Source: Eragrostis nindensis (taxonomy: Eukaryota; Streptophyta; Magnoliopsida; Poales; Poaceae). From it: a stretch of DNA of 64,000 bases. Shown in pieces: positions 11,544-23,900 of this stretch (its first letter is position 1; every line of letters starts with the position of its first letter). The DNA lies in the NCBI GenBank assembly GCA_012490785.1, contig JAAXCT010000061.1:1488001-1552000 (forward strand). The letters are read 5' to 3'. The position numbers were made by a program, and so were the translations under genes. The notes below the pieces were generated by a model. That model searched no databases. It was not told the DNA's origin and was given only the letters and a program-made list of their open reading frames with translations.

Positions 11544-14064
11544 TTAACTGCAAAGACCAACACAAAGGTTTTTGATTGCTTCCGTGCTATTCGGATCAGT
11601 GAGAACGTATGTTGCTGTCTTTCCAGTGCTTTGACATGTCAGGTTTAATTGATTTCCAAGCTGCGAAGACTGCAGGAGAAGCTTAGTATTAGTAAACTTG
11701 TAGTGAGGGGGTAAAGCAACACTTTAAGTGTAAATAAACACTGCATGTATGCATCGATATTCAATGTCTGGTATTCAAAATTCTAACTAATAGCTATGCT
11801 TATCAGAATGAACACAATGGAACTAACATGTTGCTAACTGGCAAAATAACTGAAAGCCAATCAACGAAACATATTCAATATCATAATATGTGGTGACAGC
11901 TTGCGGTTGAGATTCTCATGGTTTTCATGATCTTATCTAAGTAGAAATTAGGCAAGAATCAGAGAGTAGATATTCATGCATAGCCAGTGTTGATATACAC
12001 GTTATCATTTTCATTTAACAAAATGGATCCATCATATACTATATTAAAAGAAATATGAGCCTAGCGTCTGCCATATCCTTATATCAACTTTATAGATGAA
12101 GTACAGTTAGTAAGAACCATATGCGTACAGAGAGCTTACCATGCAATAGTTATTTGGTGCTTTGCAGCTCCACTTTGAAGTAGGCACACAGCTCAGATAA
12201 TGGCACCAAGAACAGTGCTCACTAGCATTGAACCCTTTAAGTAGCAATACCAAGCCAACGGTGAAACTGCCAAATACAAAGTTTAGCAAAAGCAGTAGAC
12301 AACTGTTGTTTTTCTGTAGATAAGACATTTACCCGGAGATTAATATCACGGTGGCAATAACCCAAAGTATGATTTGGTATGTCTTGAACTTCTGTTTGGT
12401 TGCGCCCATTGGAAATCCAAGAGGAGAATTCTTTTGGTTAATGTATCCAAACTGCGGGCGCATTAGTAGCACAAAACCAAGAAAGAAGCCCGATGTAAAT
12501 CCTCCGAGATGAGCAAAGTTGTCAACATGAGGAAGGATCCCAACAGCTAAGTTGATGACAATGATCATAACTAGAGTCAACAATGCAGCAAACTGTTTTT
12601 CAAATAGGAAAGGAATTAGACACAAACAAATACAATATGCAATAATTCCTGAAAAAGTGCATATATTTTTAACATCAACCTTATTCTCATATATCGTCCA
12701 ATTCGTTATCAGCTCTGACAGCATGGAACCCAGTAGCCCAAATAATGCACCTGAAGCACCAACAGATATATTTGACACCATAAATAGAGCAGACATCAAG
12801 CTGCCACCAACTCCAGAGAGCACATACAATGTACCAATCCTCACTGTAACAAAGCAATCATAAATCAACAGTTAAATGATATGGTCATGAGGCATTGAAA
12901 GGACATTCAGACTCCAAACAACAGACGATGTTTATTTCAACACTTACTGAAACCAAATTCCTTCTCGAGCCTGATCCCAATCAATAGGAGACTCAGCATA
13001 TTAGCAAGTATGTGGATAACTCCAGCATGCAACCAAATGCATGTAATGAGACGCCAGCCTTCATGATCTTTGGTAACTTTACTGGTTTCTAACGCCCCCA
13101 TTCTCAATAGCCTGGGAAATTGGAACATATGTCAATTGAGCACACATGCTATCAAAATTATCGCATAATGAGACACATTTTTTTTCTCAATTATGAAGTT
13201 TTTATTAGAAAGATGGATCATCACATAGAATAAAAAAGACAAAAGTTTATCTTGGCATCACATTGTTTGTATCTGCTTCTTGACTGGTCAAAGAGATTTA
13301 GGTATAAGCAATCATTGGACATAGGGAACCCTTGGTACAAATAAAGGATAGCACAATAGCACATTGTATCGAAAAATGAGACTAAATTGGTTCTATAGCG
13401 ATTGCCTATACCTTGCTTCCAACAACGGTTGGCTATCCAAACACGACCAGGTCAAAAGTAAAGCAAGGAAACTGTGTTTCTTTAACAATCTCAATTTGAT
13501 CACAGTGCCTAAAAACGGCCAAAGAAAGGCCATAACTGAAGCACATTTGATCAAATCTGGACGAATTCTCACAATGCATGCATCTAACCCCTACCTAAAC
13601 TAAGAAAGCAAAATAGATCCCAATTTTTCGCCGAATTGAAAAGCAGCTTACGTCGCTGATGAAGGGCCGACCAGGGGGTTCTCCTTGAACGACTGGAACG
13701 CGAACCTCCCGAGCTCCGGCGCGAGCCAGCACCCTTCCGCAGTGGCGCTCTCGCCGATGGACCCCCCAATCGCGGCGCCGGTGGCCTGGGCGTGCGCGGG
13801 GCAGTCGTTGAGGTACATTGTGAGGACGAAGAGGACGACGTTGGCGACGACGAAGAGGGGCACCAGGAACGGGAACCACCGGCGGAACGGCCGGAACTCC
13901 TGCGGGGGCGGCGGGGCCGGGCGGCTCCGGTGCTGGTGGTGCGGCCCATTGCGGCCGTGGTGCCCCGGGCCGTGGCTTCGGTGGCGCGGGCTCTTGGGCG
14001 GGCCTTGGCCGCCGCCGCCGTCCACGTCAATGGGGACCACCGCCGTCTCGCCCCGCCGCGGCAT
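11544..14064 (-). CDS. RBL: Rhomboid-like intramembrane serine protease
   Basis: Six exons (minus strand) join in frame: 14064-13652, 13111-12948, 12843-12680, 12592-12333, 12266-12140 and 11669-11544 (417 aa). The N-terminus is cytosolic, His/Pro/Arg-rich, ending before the first membrane segment WFPFLVPLFVVANVVLFVLT. The rhomboid core has WRLITCIWLHAGVIHILANM, the catalytic serine in GASGALFG (about Ser223) and the catalytic histidine in NFAHLGGF (about His275). A further membrane segment (YQIILWVIATVILISG) and a cysteine-rich lumenal tail (HCSWCHYLSC, WSC) follow, typical of plant RBL1/RBL2-type secretory-pathway rhomboids. Both active-site residues are present, so activity is plausible. 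The ATG at 14064 was chosen over upstream in-frame sequence because plant RBLs start close to this point; the upstream stretch could be 5' UTR. Confidence 0.92.
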
Positions 14065-15436
14065 GGCGCCGGCGGCGGGTGGGAATTGGTGGGCGGCGCG
14101 AGAAATGCGAGCCCGCGGGGCCGAATTCGGCGGCTCGGGAAGGTGGCTCGCCTCGTGGTGAGATGCTTGGGAGGGGAGGAAGACCAAGGACGAGCTGGCG
14201 ACCTGGGAAAAGTGGGAGACCTCTATTTTTAGTTTTTTTTTCCTTCGTTTTTGCGAGAAAAAAACAGTTAAGGTTTTCCTTGCGAAATTAACTTGTTTTG
14301 AAAGGAAATCCTTAATCTCGAAGTTCTTTTATTTACTCCGCGTGGACTCGACAAAAATAAAAACAATCGTGCAACATGAATCCGGCCAGAGCAAATTTTA
14401 TGGTTCATTTGGTTTTTCAGCCATGTCATGTTATTGAAATGTTCCATCGGAAGATGTACTTGACCCATTTCAATTGGCAATTCGCCATTACTTCGTTTGT
14501 GTACAGATCACTGGTAGCAACTCTATTAACTTGTACGAAACACAAATAAAGATAGCCAAGCGAAGCATGTCGCCATCGATTTACGTCTTTGTTGGTTGCA
14601 TTCGGTCTATAATTGATCGAAGTAATGTGAGTTTTGTGATGATAAATTATGACTTTGCTTAGCAATCATTTTACGCATGTACCACTGGATGTCCAAATTC
14701 GAATAGATTTTCCTGTCCGCATCATATAGTGCATCTTTCGGTACAGTGACAGCAAGAAGGCTGAAAAAGACAGTGAGAGCCAGGGATAATTGATCCAAGT
14801 TTCTGCAATTGATTGTAGGAGTATCTGGTCAAGCTGACAATAGTTGGATAAGAAGACATTCAACTAGCACTAGCGCAGTAGCAGCTAAAAAGATGCCTCA
14901 TCACCAACAGCTTTCAGCCAACAAGATGTAAAAAATTTGAAGCATTACCATATAATATATCAATGTCTGTGTTCCAGTATCGTATGCAGTAATTATTCAG
15001 CACAATTAATTGGTTATAACATTTTGTTTTGACTGCATAACAAGACAATGTTTTCCAGGCGCAAAAAACATAACTTCAACTCAACTCAACTTACAGCACG
15101 ATCCGCTACAGTTGTGACTTGGAAGCATGATAAACATTTATACAGTATAAAGGCACCGCTCTTGCTTGAAAATCACTATCTATATTCATGCATTCGCCTC
15201 CCCTATAAATGATCACCAGTTGATTAGATGGTGTAAGCCCATCTGCAGCACCCTACCAGGCAGGAACAATACTTGGACAAAGGATCCAAGATTGTCCAAG
15301 ATAATAATTCCACGGCCTTCATGATCTGTTGGCCCTGGGAAAGTGGCAGGGTGCGCCATACTAATTCAGCAACGCGCGGCAGTCACGATGACCGTGGACA
15401 TGGCCGTTGCTGGCTGAGGATACCAGAGTGCATGAT
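14065..15436. other. Intergenic region between RBL and IWS1
   Basis: The first 170 bp are GC-rich 5' flank of RBL. The remainder is AT-rich and includes the 3' flank of IWS1. No further gene, RNA or repeat is supported. Confidence 0.5.
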
Positions 15437-18400
15437 CTACAGGTACTTGAGCATCCCACGACCTTCCACGCTGAGTTTTGACGCCTGAAGGTTTTTCTTC
15501 TTGGGTGCTTTGAGCTGCTGCAGTTTCTTGTTCATCTGAACGTCCAACAAGAATGATTAATAATGAGTCCTTTGATAAACAAGCAAGACAGAATCTTATC
15601 TAGCAAATAGTAGTCTGATAAAACTACAGAGTTTTCAAGTTGTGGAGAGAACCTTCAGGCGGCGCTGGTCTTGTACAGCCTGCTTAGCACGGGCCCTTAT
15701 TTGCTCAGGGTCAATTTTGGACTGTGGGCGAATGACAAAGTCTAAAGGTGAGGCTTCTGGCCGTGAAGCATGCTGCCTCGAACCACTTTGCCCAGACTTG
15801 CGTCTGTACAGACAGGATAAACAAATTAATCGACAAATTATCAGATAATGGCAAACCTGTACGATGCATTGAATGGAAAACAAATATGTGGCATCAGACT
15901 TACTGAGAGAAGTCGGCATCAACATCATCGTCTCTAGATTCCATTCCAGAGCTACTTGATGAAGGCCTTCATGAAACGAGATGAAATGATGACCAATAAG
16001 AATCCATAAGTACAAACAAATACACAAGAATCTTATAACAAGAGATTTGGTCTTCAAATGGACAATAGGTTCATTCACTCACTTCTTCAATTGTGGTCGC
16101 CTGTAAGGAGCTCTTTCATCATCATATCTCCTCATATCCTCAAATCTCGTGCTCTTGTTAAATATTGGTCGACTCTGATTTTTTAAAAACAATAATAAGG
16201 ATCATATCAACCAAAAAAATTTTACAGAAAAACAAGCACACAAAAATGAGACTCAGAACACAAACTTACCCATTTGTCGACCAGTTCCTTAGCCAGTTTT
16301 CTATTTGCAGTAGTCTCCTCATCAGATTTTGACAAAAACATGATGACCTAGGATATGCAACAACAGATAGAGTTAGAACATAGCATGTAACGTGCAAAAC
16401 AATTTATCAGAGAGCACCAAATAGATGTATACCTTTCCTAGACCACTTTTCTTAAGCTGCTCTCTTCTGTCAAATTGTTCCAAGTCAATGGGAAACTGTG
16501 AAAGAAGCATACAGCTTCATTAGTAATTAGATCCCAGAACGGGCAATCAAAATATTGATCACAGATATAAATGTGTTCTTGTGCACAAACAATGAAGTTC
16601 TACAACACAGAAGGAAGAAGGAAACAAAGACGCCTACGTCAGTTAATAATTTCAGCACAGCAGATCGAATATTCATATTTGGCATGCTTCCATCCGGTAA
16701 GGGCTCAAGCCAGTTTTTTAGAAGAGTGAGCACTCCATGATCAAGAAATTCCTGCTGGAGGTTCTTCCTGCAAAACAATAATGATAAGAAAATAATTATT
16801 CCTAGCTATTTAAAAACAGCAATATGAATTGGAAAACCAAACAAAGTATCTTCAACAACTTACTTAGAGAGGACATCTATGAGCAGTGGAAGCTTCATAA
16901 GTTTATTTATCGCCGGCTTCGATTGCCTATTCAGGTTTGCATCTTCTTCAGCTGCTACCTCGAACTCAGCAATGAATTGTTCCACTATAAGGCCAATATC
17001 AGCACGTGGCCGGTCATTCTTCTTCTTCTTCTTACCACCCTTGAAGAGTCGCTCAATTTCATCATCTTCTTCACCCTCCTCTGCCTATACAATAAAAGGA
17101 ATTCACTCGTGTTGGTTGGAAAGGCCCAAAAGAATAAATAAATGAATAAGTAAATAACATATCTATTCATATTTTCTCCGTGTCCAATACGAAAGCTGAT
17201 ATCAATATGAAAAGTCAATAAGATGACTAGGTCTTAGCCTTATCAGCAAGGACGTAAATTTTAAAGCTTCTAATCATCCCTTGCAATGCTATGCTATATC
17301 ATACTTTGTTTACTTAATATGGACGCCAATAATCTACAAGGTTTACAGTCACAAGTGTCATAGTAAGCAACAAATCCAAAAGAGAACAGACAATGACATT
17401 TTATTCAGCCTGCATGCCCTTTTATCTTAGAAAGAGTGCAAAACATAAATTATCTAGGGCATCTGAGCATTAGAATTGGAATAATTTCATCCATACCATC
17501 AGTTTCGGTGCAATTTTCATCTATAAACCATCACCTTGTGTCAATGACATGTGGACCTGACCCCACGTCATTGACTAACTTGATGGTATAGATCAAAACT
17601 GCTTCCAAAGTGATGGTATGGATGCGAATTAGCCCGCACCTGTGCATAACGACTAGGGGAATGTCGTTCATTATCACTGCCATAGCGATCAGCTGGATCA
17701 ACCCCGGTGTCATCGATAAAGTTATCATCATCTAGAGTTCGAACACCTTCTTGATCATCCTGTTCCAAAAGCATGTTTAGTCAGCAGAGCAGAGCACAAT
17801 ATGTCAAAAGATCATTAAAATACCAGTTGCGATGAAAATACGAGCAATTAACACGATGCAATGCACCTAAAAAGTTTTATTTAATGATCTAGCTTGATTT
17901 ACACCAAAAATATTCACACAAACGAATTTGTGAACGCAGTGCACGGAATGAAAAGGAAATGATAGAACTGGTACCAAAATGATATTGATTACCTAAGTAG
18001 ACAACAATATTCAATTTTCCATGAGAGAACTCAACAGAGTACTGTTCCAATTAAAGTTTGGTACCTACTCTGAACTCAACTAAGATATCACAAACAGGTT
18101 AAACAACGTTAATCTTATAGACCATAAGCATAACCACGTAAAACTAAGCACTGCATTCTGATACACCAACAGCTTACACGGTCTAAGTTAAAATGCTATC
18201 TGCCAAACTTTGTATGCTATCATGATTCAGCAACACATCCTGATGCAAAAGGGTTGGCTGAAAATGTTGTAAAACCTACTAAAGTAATCTCAAATTGCCC
18301 ATGAAAACAGCACAAACACAAGCGAGTGAACCAGCAGCTGCATACAAACTCATTCGACCACAGCCTCAGAAAAGCTAAATCGATTTCTCAAAGGAAGCAA

Positions 18401-19097
18401 AGTTATATATATCAACTAGCAGCTGCAGCATACAAAAACTCATAGCAAGCGAATCTTTACCTCCGAGTCGCCTCCGGCGATGGTATCCCAGAGCTCCTGG
18501 ATCTCCCTCTCCCCGTCGTCATCCTGGTCCCGGTGCCCACCACCGCCCCCAGAGGCCTTCGCACTGGAGGAGCCTCTCTTCTCCCTGACCATCCCCCTGT
18601 CCCTCCCGTCATCCTCCCTCCGCCTCTTCTTCTCCTTCTTCTCTTTACCCGCCCCGCCCCTCGCCAGGTCCCTCAGCGCCGACGAGCCCTTCCCCTTCTT
18701 CGCGGCGGCCACCTCCGCGCCCGCGTCCTCGAGCCCCCAGTCCTCGAGGCCGTCGTCGCCGGGCACGCCGCCACCGCCGCCCCCGCCCTTCTTGAGCAAG
18801 CGCTTACGGGGCCTGGACGCGGACCCCGCCCCGCCGTCGTCACCGCCATGCACGGGCGTCGGGGAGCGGTCGCGGGTCCAGTCGCCGCCGCCGTCGCCGA
18901 GGTCGTCCTCCAGGTCATCGTAGGGCTCGGGCTGCGGCTCCGGGGACAGGTCCCGCGCGTCGGGGTCCATGAGCGGCTCGCCGTCCTCGTCGATGTAGCT
19001 GAAAGCGTGCAACGGGTGAGCTGAATCGGGTCATACGACGAAACCATAGGAGGGAACGAGGTGAAGAAACAGAGAGAGATAGACTTACGGGTCCATG
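15437..19097 (-). CDS. IWS1: Transcription elongation factor IWS1 (SPT6 partner)
   Basis: Eleven exons (minus strand) join in frame: 19097-19090, 18998-18461, 17759-17640, 17084-16864, 16767-16638, 16495-16433, 16347-16270, 16174-16083, 15966-15904, 15803-15653 and 15535-15437 (520 aa). The N-terminal half is acidic, disordered and Lys-rich (PYIDEDGEPLMDPDARDL, later KKEKKEKKRRRE). The TFIIS N-terminal-like helical domain spans about residues 270-390: LPLLIDVLSKK, DHGVLTLLKNWLEPLPDGS, IRSAVLKLLTDFPIDLEQ, then ANRKLAKELVDKWSRPIF. The C-terminus is the highly conserved plant IWS1 end: DFVIRPQSKIDPEQIRARAK, QDQRRLKMNKKLQQLKAPKK and LSVEGRGMLKYL. IWS1 binds SPT6 and travels with RNA polymerase II; in Arabidopsis it supports brassinosteroid- and nitrate-responsive transcription. 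The first coding exon is only ATGGACCC. Confidence 0.95.
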
Positions 19098-20012
19098 GCG
19101 ACGGCGGCGAGATGCGATTCGAACCCTAGGGATCGAGAGGAGAAGAGTCGTCGGTGGGAGGTGAGATCGAGTCGGACATGGAGAAGAAAGGATTGGAACG
19201 CGTGCTACCCTGCTAGGGGAATCAGGTGAGCTGAATCGGGTGGGCCGGGATCACTTTTATATTTGGGCCGAAACTCGGCAAGTTTAGCTCGGCCTAGAAT
19301 TTGTTGACTGGGCTTGGAGTTCCAACCAGCCCAAGAACAGAACGTATGTCTTGTTCGTTCTTCTAGGCCTAGAAACGGCCCATATCCACCCTAAACCCCA
19401 AGTTCCTGATCCGAAAAAAGAAAAAGAAAAAGAAAAAGAAAAAGAAAAAGAAAAAGAAGCACCTCCCAAGCTCCCCTACTTTTGGTTAAAAAAAAAAATT
19501 CCCCAACTTGTAGCAGCAGTCCTATCAAAAAAAAAAAACTTGTAGCAGCAGTAGTAACATCCACAAGACAGTCGCAATATACTCCTATTTTGGTATATTT
19601 TGAACTTCAACAAGACTTGCAGTACTAAGGATATCCTCACAAGTTAATGACAGACGCTTAATGTGAAATTTTGAAGAAACTCAAGCATGGACCTATTACC
19701 CCTAGTGGAGCCTATGACAGTACTATGCATGTTCATCTTATTAATTCATTGCAAAAAAAAAGAAAAAAATCATGGGACCTATATGACAAAAATACAAACA
19801 CTCAGCACAACGGACTGGACACGTGGACACATTGTTTCTTTTCTTTTTTTTTTTTTTTGAGGAAAACACGTGCACGACATGAAACGGTAGAGACCCATGA
19901 GCTTGCAGGGCGATGGCGACTGGTAAGAGACTAGTCAGTACGAGACCCATGAGCTTTTGCTCTCATCTCCCTGCTAAGTCCCAGAGACCTAGACGGCGCC
20001 CTGCAGCAACAA
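19098..20012. other. IWS1 upstream flank with low-complexity DNA
   Basis: This is the upstream flank of IWS1 plus a low-complexity region. Short A- and T-runs occur at about 19491-19498, 19530-19540 and 19843-19858. The 15-mer GAGACCCATGAGCTT occurs twice, near 19889 and 19940. No coding exon is supported. Confidence 0.5.
19415..19458 (+). repeat. (GAAAAA)n microsatellite
   Basis: About seven tandem copies of the hexamer GAAAAA form a simple repeat upstream of IWS1. It sits in an intergenic position and no function is suggested. Confidence 0.9.
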
Positions 20013-20503
20013 CTAGCTCTTCGTCACGAGGACGCCGAAGCCGCCGAGTGCAGCGACGGCGACGAGGGGCACCACACAGCTGCTACCAGGAATGACTTCG
20101 CCATTAACGTGCCACCGCGGGCGGGCTGTGCCAGCCAGAATAATGACGCGCCCACCTCGATCGGCTATCCCCGCGATGAAGATGCATGTCGGCGAGGGCG
20201 AGGTAGTAAGCGAGCCTGTACGGTGCTCAAAGAGAACCCCCGAACCATTGAATCAGAATATATACGATCCATTGAATCATTTGGCTGTTATTAAGTTAAT
20301 CGCACCAAACCCTTGATAACTGGGCTGGTCGACTTGATGTTCAGCAGAGTTGCTAATAACAACAGTGCACACGTAGAAGCAACCACGACACATAAATCTC
20401 GCATAGAGCGACGTTCTGTATGGTACGCTGGAGTCCAAGCAATATGATCATGAACTGAAACAACAACCCCGAGACGCGCTGAGGTCCATGAGCGGCTTGT
20501 CGA
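20013..20503 (-). pseudogene. Decayed copy of small three-TM protein gene, cut off by retrotransposon
   Basis: On the minus strand, fragments align by eye to the intact gene at 27283-27699. The fragments are VDKPLMDLSASRG near 20500, a VLFEH segment followed in a shifted frame by AYYLALAD near 20210-20245, and VVPLVAVAALGGFGVLV just before a TAG at 20013-20015. Paralog segments are VDQPVVDGAAS, VVFEHHKLAYYLTLAG and VVPLVVVAALGGFTIL. The frame shifts between segments and the middle is scrambled, so it is not translatable. The 5' end is interrupted at 20504 by the Reina-like element; a TATA box in the right orientation lies on the far side at 26124-26130. Confidence 0.7.
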
Positions 20504-20821
20504 TGTTAGCACTGTGCCTGTTATGTCAAGCTCTTCTCCAGTGGGGTTACAGCCTGGCTCGGCCCAAGTCCATCGCCAGTCCGGAAGAGTCCGTCGGCCC
20601 AACAAGCGAGTGATCGGCCCAGAGTGGCGTGAGTAGTTGTTGTGAGTTGTGTGCACGCGTTGTGCGCGGTGACTATATGTATGCGAGTTGAGAGAAATGC
20701 GAGGAGACAATTATGATGTAACAAACTACTCTTGCTAATACAATCCATCTCTCTGCTCCTATCTCTGTTCTTCTTCTTCTTCCTCTCCAAGTTTCCTTCC
20801 TTCCTAGCCTCTCTGCTAACA
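20504..20821 (+). repeat. 5' LTR of Reina-like element
   Basis: This 318-bp long terminal repeat has TG...CA ends and 7-bp inverted termini (TGTTAGC/GCTAACA). It is nearly identical to the copy at 25705-26022. Confidence 0.95.
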
Positions 20822-20824
20822 ATC

Positions 20825-20835
20825 TGGTATCAGAG
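20825..20835 (+). other. Primer-binding site, initiator Met-tRNA
   Basis: TGGTATCAGAG sits three bases downstream of the 5' LTR. It is complementary to the 3' end of plant initiator methionine tRNA, the usual primer of Ty3 elements in plants. Confidence 0.9.
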
Positions 20836-20904
20836 ACTTCGGTCCTCGGCGTGCTGGATCTTCCCCACGACTACTTCACTCGTCGCGCGAAGCAGCTCGG
20901 TGCG

Positions 20905-23900
20905 ATGGATCCCTCCGTGAAGGCCGTGCTCGACGCGCAGGCCGCATCCATCCTCGCGGCTCTCGACAAGCGCTTCGCCGAGCACAACGCCGCGCTCGAA
21001 GCCAAGTGGGAGCCGCGCATCGTCGCCCTTGAGGAGGCGGCCACGGCGACCGAGATTTCAGCGGCGGCTTCGTCGCGCGTAGCGGCTCTGGAGGCGGCGG
21101 CGGCGCGCGTATCGAATCTGGAGGCTGCGGCGTCGTCCTTCGAGTCCTGGCGGCCGCAGATCGAATCGGCCGTCGACACCGTCAAGCTGGAGGTGTCCAA
21201 GCTTAACAAGCTCTGGGACCGCGAGGTGCGTGACATGCCCTTCTCCAAGCCCGGGATCCTGGGTGGTGAACCGGATCCGTCGTCCCGCGCTGGTGAGCTG
21301 AAGGAGAATTCCTCGGGCAAAATCGGCTTCCCCGACCGCGACGCTGGATATGGTCAGGTTTACACCCACTCTTCTGTCCCCCATGGTTCTCCTGATATGG
21401 GTGTTACTGGCTCTTCTCGTCTCTCGCGTGTGTTTGGCTCTTCGATTGATCCAAATTCTGTTCGTCCTCATAGTGGTTCTCACTCTAATTTCCTGGGTAA
21501 ACTGCCTAAAATGCACTTTCCATCCTTCGATGGTGATACTCCCAAATTATGGATCAGTCGTAGCCAGGATTATTTTGATATGTACTCTGTGGATAAGTCG
21601 ATGTGGATTAAAGTTGCTGCTATGCATTTTACTGGTCCTGCTGCTAGATGGTTACAGTCTATTGAGCGTCGCCTGAAAACTTGCTCGTGGTTGGATTTCT
21701 GTTCCCTGGTGCTCGATCGTTTTGGCAAGGACCAGCACGGTCAGCTTATTCGTCAGATGCTGCACATCAAGCAGGATGGCTCGGTCTCTGACTATATTGA
21801 TAAGTTCTCTGCATTAGTGGACCAGTTAGCTGCATATGAAATTTCTACTGATCCTCTTTACCACACTACGAAGTTTATTGATGGTCTCAAGCCGGACATC
21901 AAGGCTTCAGTCATTGTGCAGAGGCCTAGGAACTTTGATGAAGCTTGTACTCTTGCTCAACTGAAGGATGAAGTAGCTGCTGTGTCAGTATCGGGATACA
22001 AGAAGCCTGACTTCTCTGTGCCTCAGCGCTCCTTTCACAAGCAAGTTCCTTATGCTTTACCTCCTCCACCTAAGCAAGACAAGATTGCTCCATCTTCTCA
22101 GTTGGAGGACCGCAAGAATTTGGACACTTCTCGCTTTCGTTCTGGGGATGAAAAGTTGAAAGCTCTTCGTGCTTATCGCCGCTCTATGGGGTTGTGTGAG
22201 ATATGCGCTGAGAAATGGGTCCGAGGCCATCGTTGTGCATCTTCTGTCAGTCTGCATGCCTTACAGGAAATGTGGGATGTGTTTCAGTTGGACTCCTCTG
22301 ATTGTGTTTCTGACAAGTCTAATTCTGAAGGACCAGAAGCTCAGGTGTTCATGACACTCTCTCATGCAGCAATGACTGGGGTGGAATCTTCCAAGACGAT
22401 GAAAATATTGGGGTCTATTCAAGGGCTGAATGTTATATTACTTCTGGACTCAGGCAGCTCCCACACTTTCATTAGTGATTCTCTTGCTGCCAAGTTAGCT
22501 GGAGTATCAGCCATGAAACATGCTGTTAATGTCAAGGTAGCAGATGGTGGTGTTATACAGTGTGCTACTCACTTGTCTCAGGCCACTTGGTCCATCCAGA
22601 ATTGTGTATTCCATTCTGATCTCAGGGTCATTCCCCTATCTTGCTATGATATGATAGTGGGTTATGATTGGCTTGAACAGTATAGTCCTATGACTATTCA
22701 TTGGAAACTTAGATGGTTATCCATTCCTTATGCTGGTACTTCTGTCACTATACAGGGTATCTCTGATAATTTGCCTCCTGGAGCTATTGTGCAACTCTGC
22801 AATATTCAACTGGCTGATGATAAGAGGGTGCATTCTGAGTCATCTACTACAGAGTGTATTCCTCCAGAAGTGCAATTGTTATTGGATGATTATGCTGAAT
22901 TATTTGGCAAACTTACTGCTCTTCCTCCTACTAGGTCTTGTGACCATGTGATTCCCTTACTACCTGGGGCTCGTCCAGTTAACATTAGGCCCTACAGGTA
23001 TGCTCCTGCTGTGAAGGACGAAATTGAAAGGCAAGTGAATGAAATGCTAGCCAATGGCATTATCCAGCATAGTTCTAGCCCTTTCTCTTCACCAGTGCTG
23101 TTGGTCAGGAAGAAGGACGGTTCTTGGCGCTTTTGTGTCGATTACAGACACTTGAATGCTTTGACTGTTAAGGGCAAATACCCTGTTCCTATAATTGATG
23201 AATTTTTAGATGAATTGGCTCATGCTTCTTGGTTTACATGCCTGGATCTTAGTTCTGGATTCCATCAAATTTTGCTGCAGCAGGGTGAAGAATATAAGAC
23301 AGCCTTCCAGACTCATGCTGGCCAATATGAGTTCAGAGTGATGGCTTTTGGCCTTTCAGGTGCTCCTGGTACGTTTCAGAAGGCCATGAATTCTTCTCTG
23401 GAACCTCTTCTGCGCAAATGTGTTCTGGTATTTTTTGATGATATACTGATATACAGTAAGACCTATGAGGAGCATGTCCAACACATTAAAATGGTTTTTG
23501 ATCTCCTAGCTAAGGATCAATGGAAACTGAAACAGTCTAAGTGTTCTTTTGCACAAAGGCAGATTTCCTATCTTGGTTATACTATCAGTGAAGCTGGTGT
23601 AGCTACTGATCCCAGAAAGATCTCTACCATGGTTCACTGGCCTACTCCCTCCAATGTGAAAGAGTTGAGGAGCTTTCTGGGCCTAGCAGGGTACTACAGG
23701 AAGTTTGTCAGAAACTTTGGTATTATTGCTAAACCTCTTACCAACTTGCTTAAGAAAAACACTCTGTTCATCTGGACTTCAGAACATGATAACTCTTTTG
23801 TTCTTCTTAAAGAGGCACTGAGTTCTGCTCCAGTTCTTTCTCTGCCAGATTTCTCTAAAACATTCTGTATTGAAACTGATGCTAGTGATTCAGGAGTTGG

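Noticed and set aside
12552..12863. 103-aa + strand frame
   Set aside because: Antisense of RBL exons 3-4.
13584..14232. Several open frames overlapping the first RBL exon
   Set aside because: Only the minus-strand frame that splices into the rhomboid core makes sense; the others are composition shadows.
18480..19024. Two + strand open frames of about 150 aa
   Set aside because: Antisense shadows of the large IWS1 exon.
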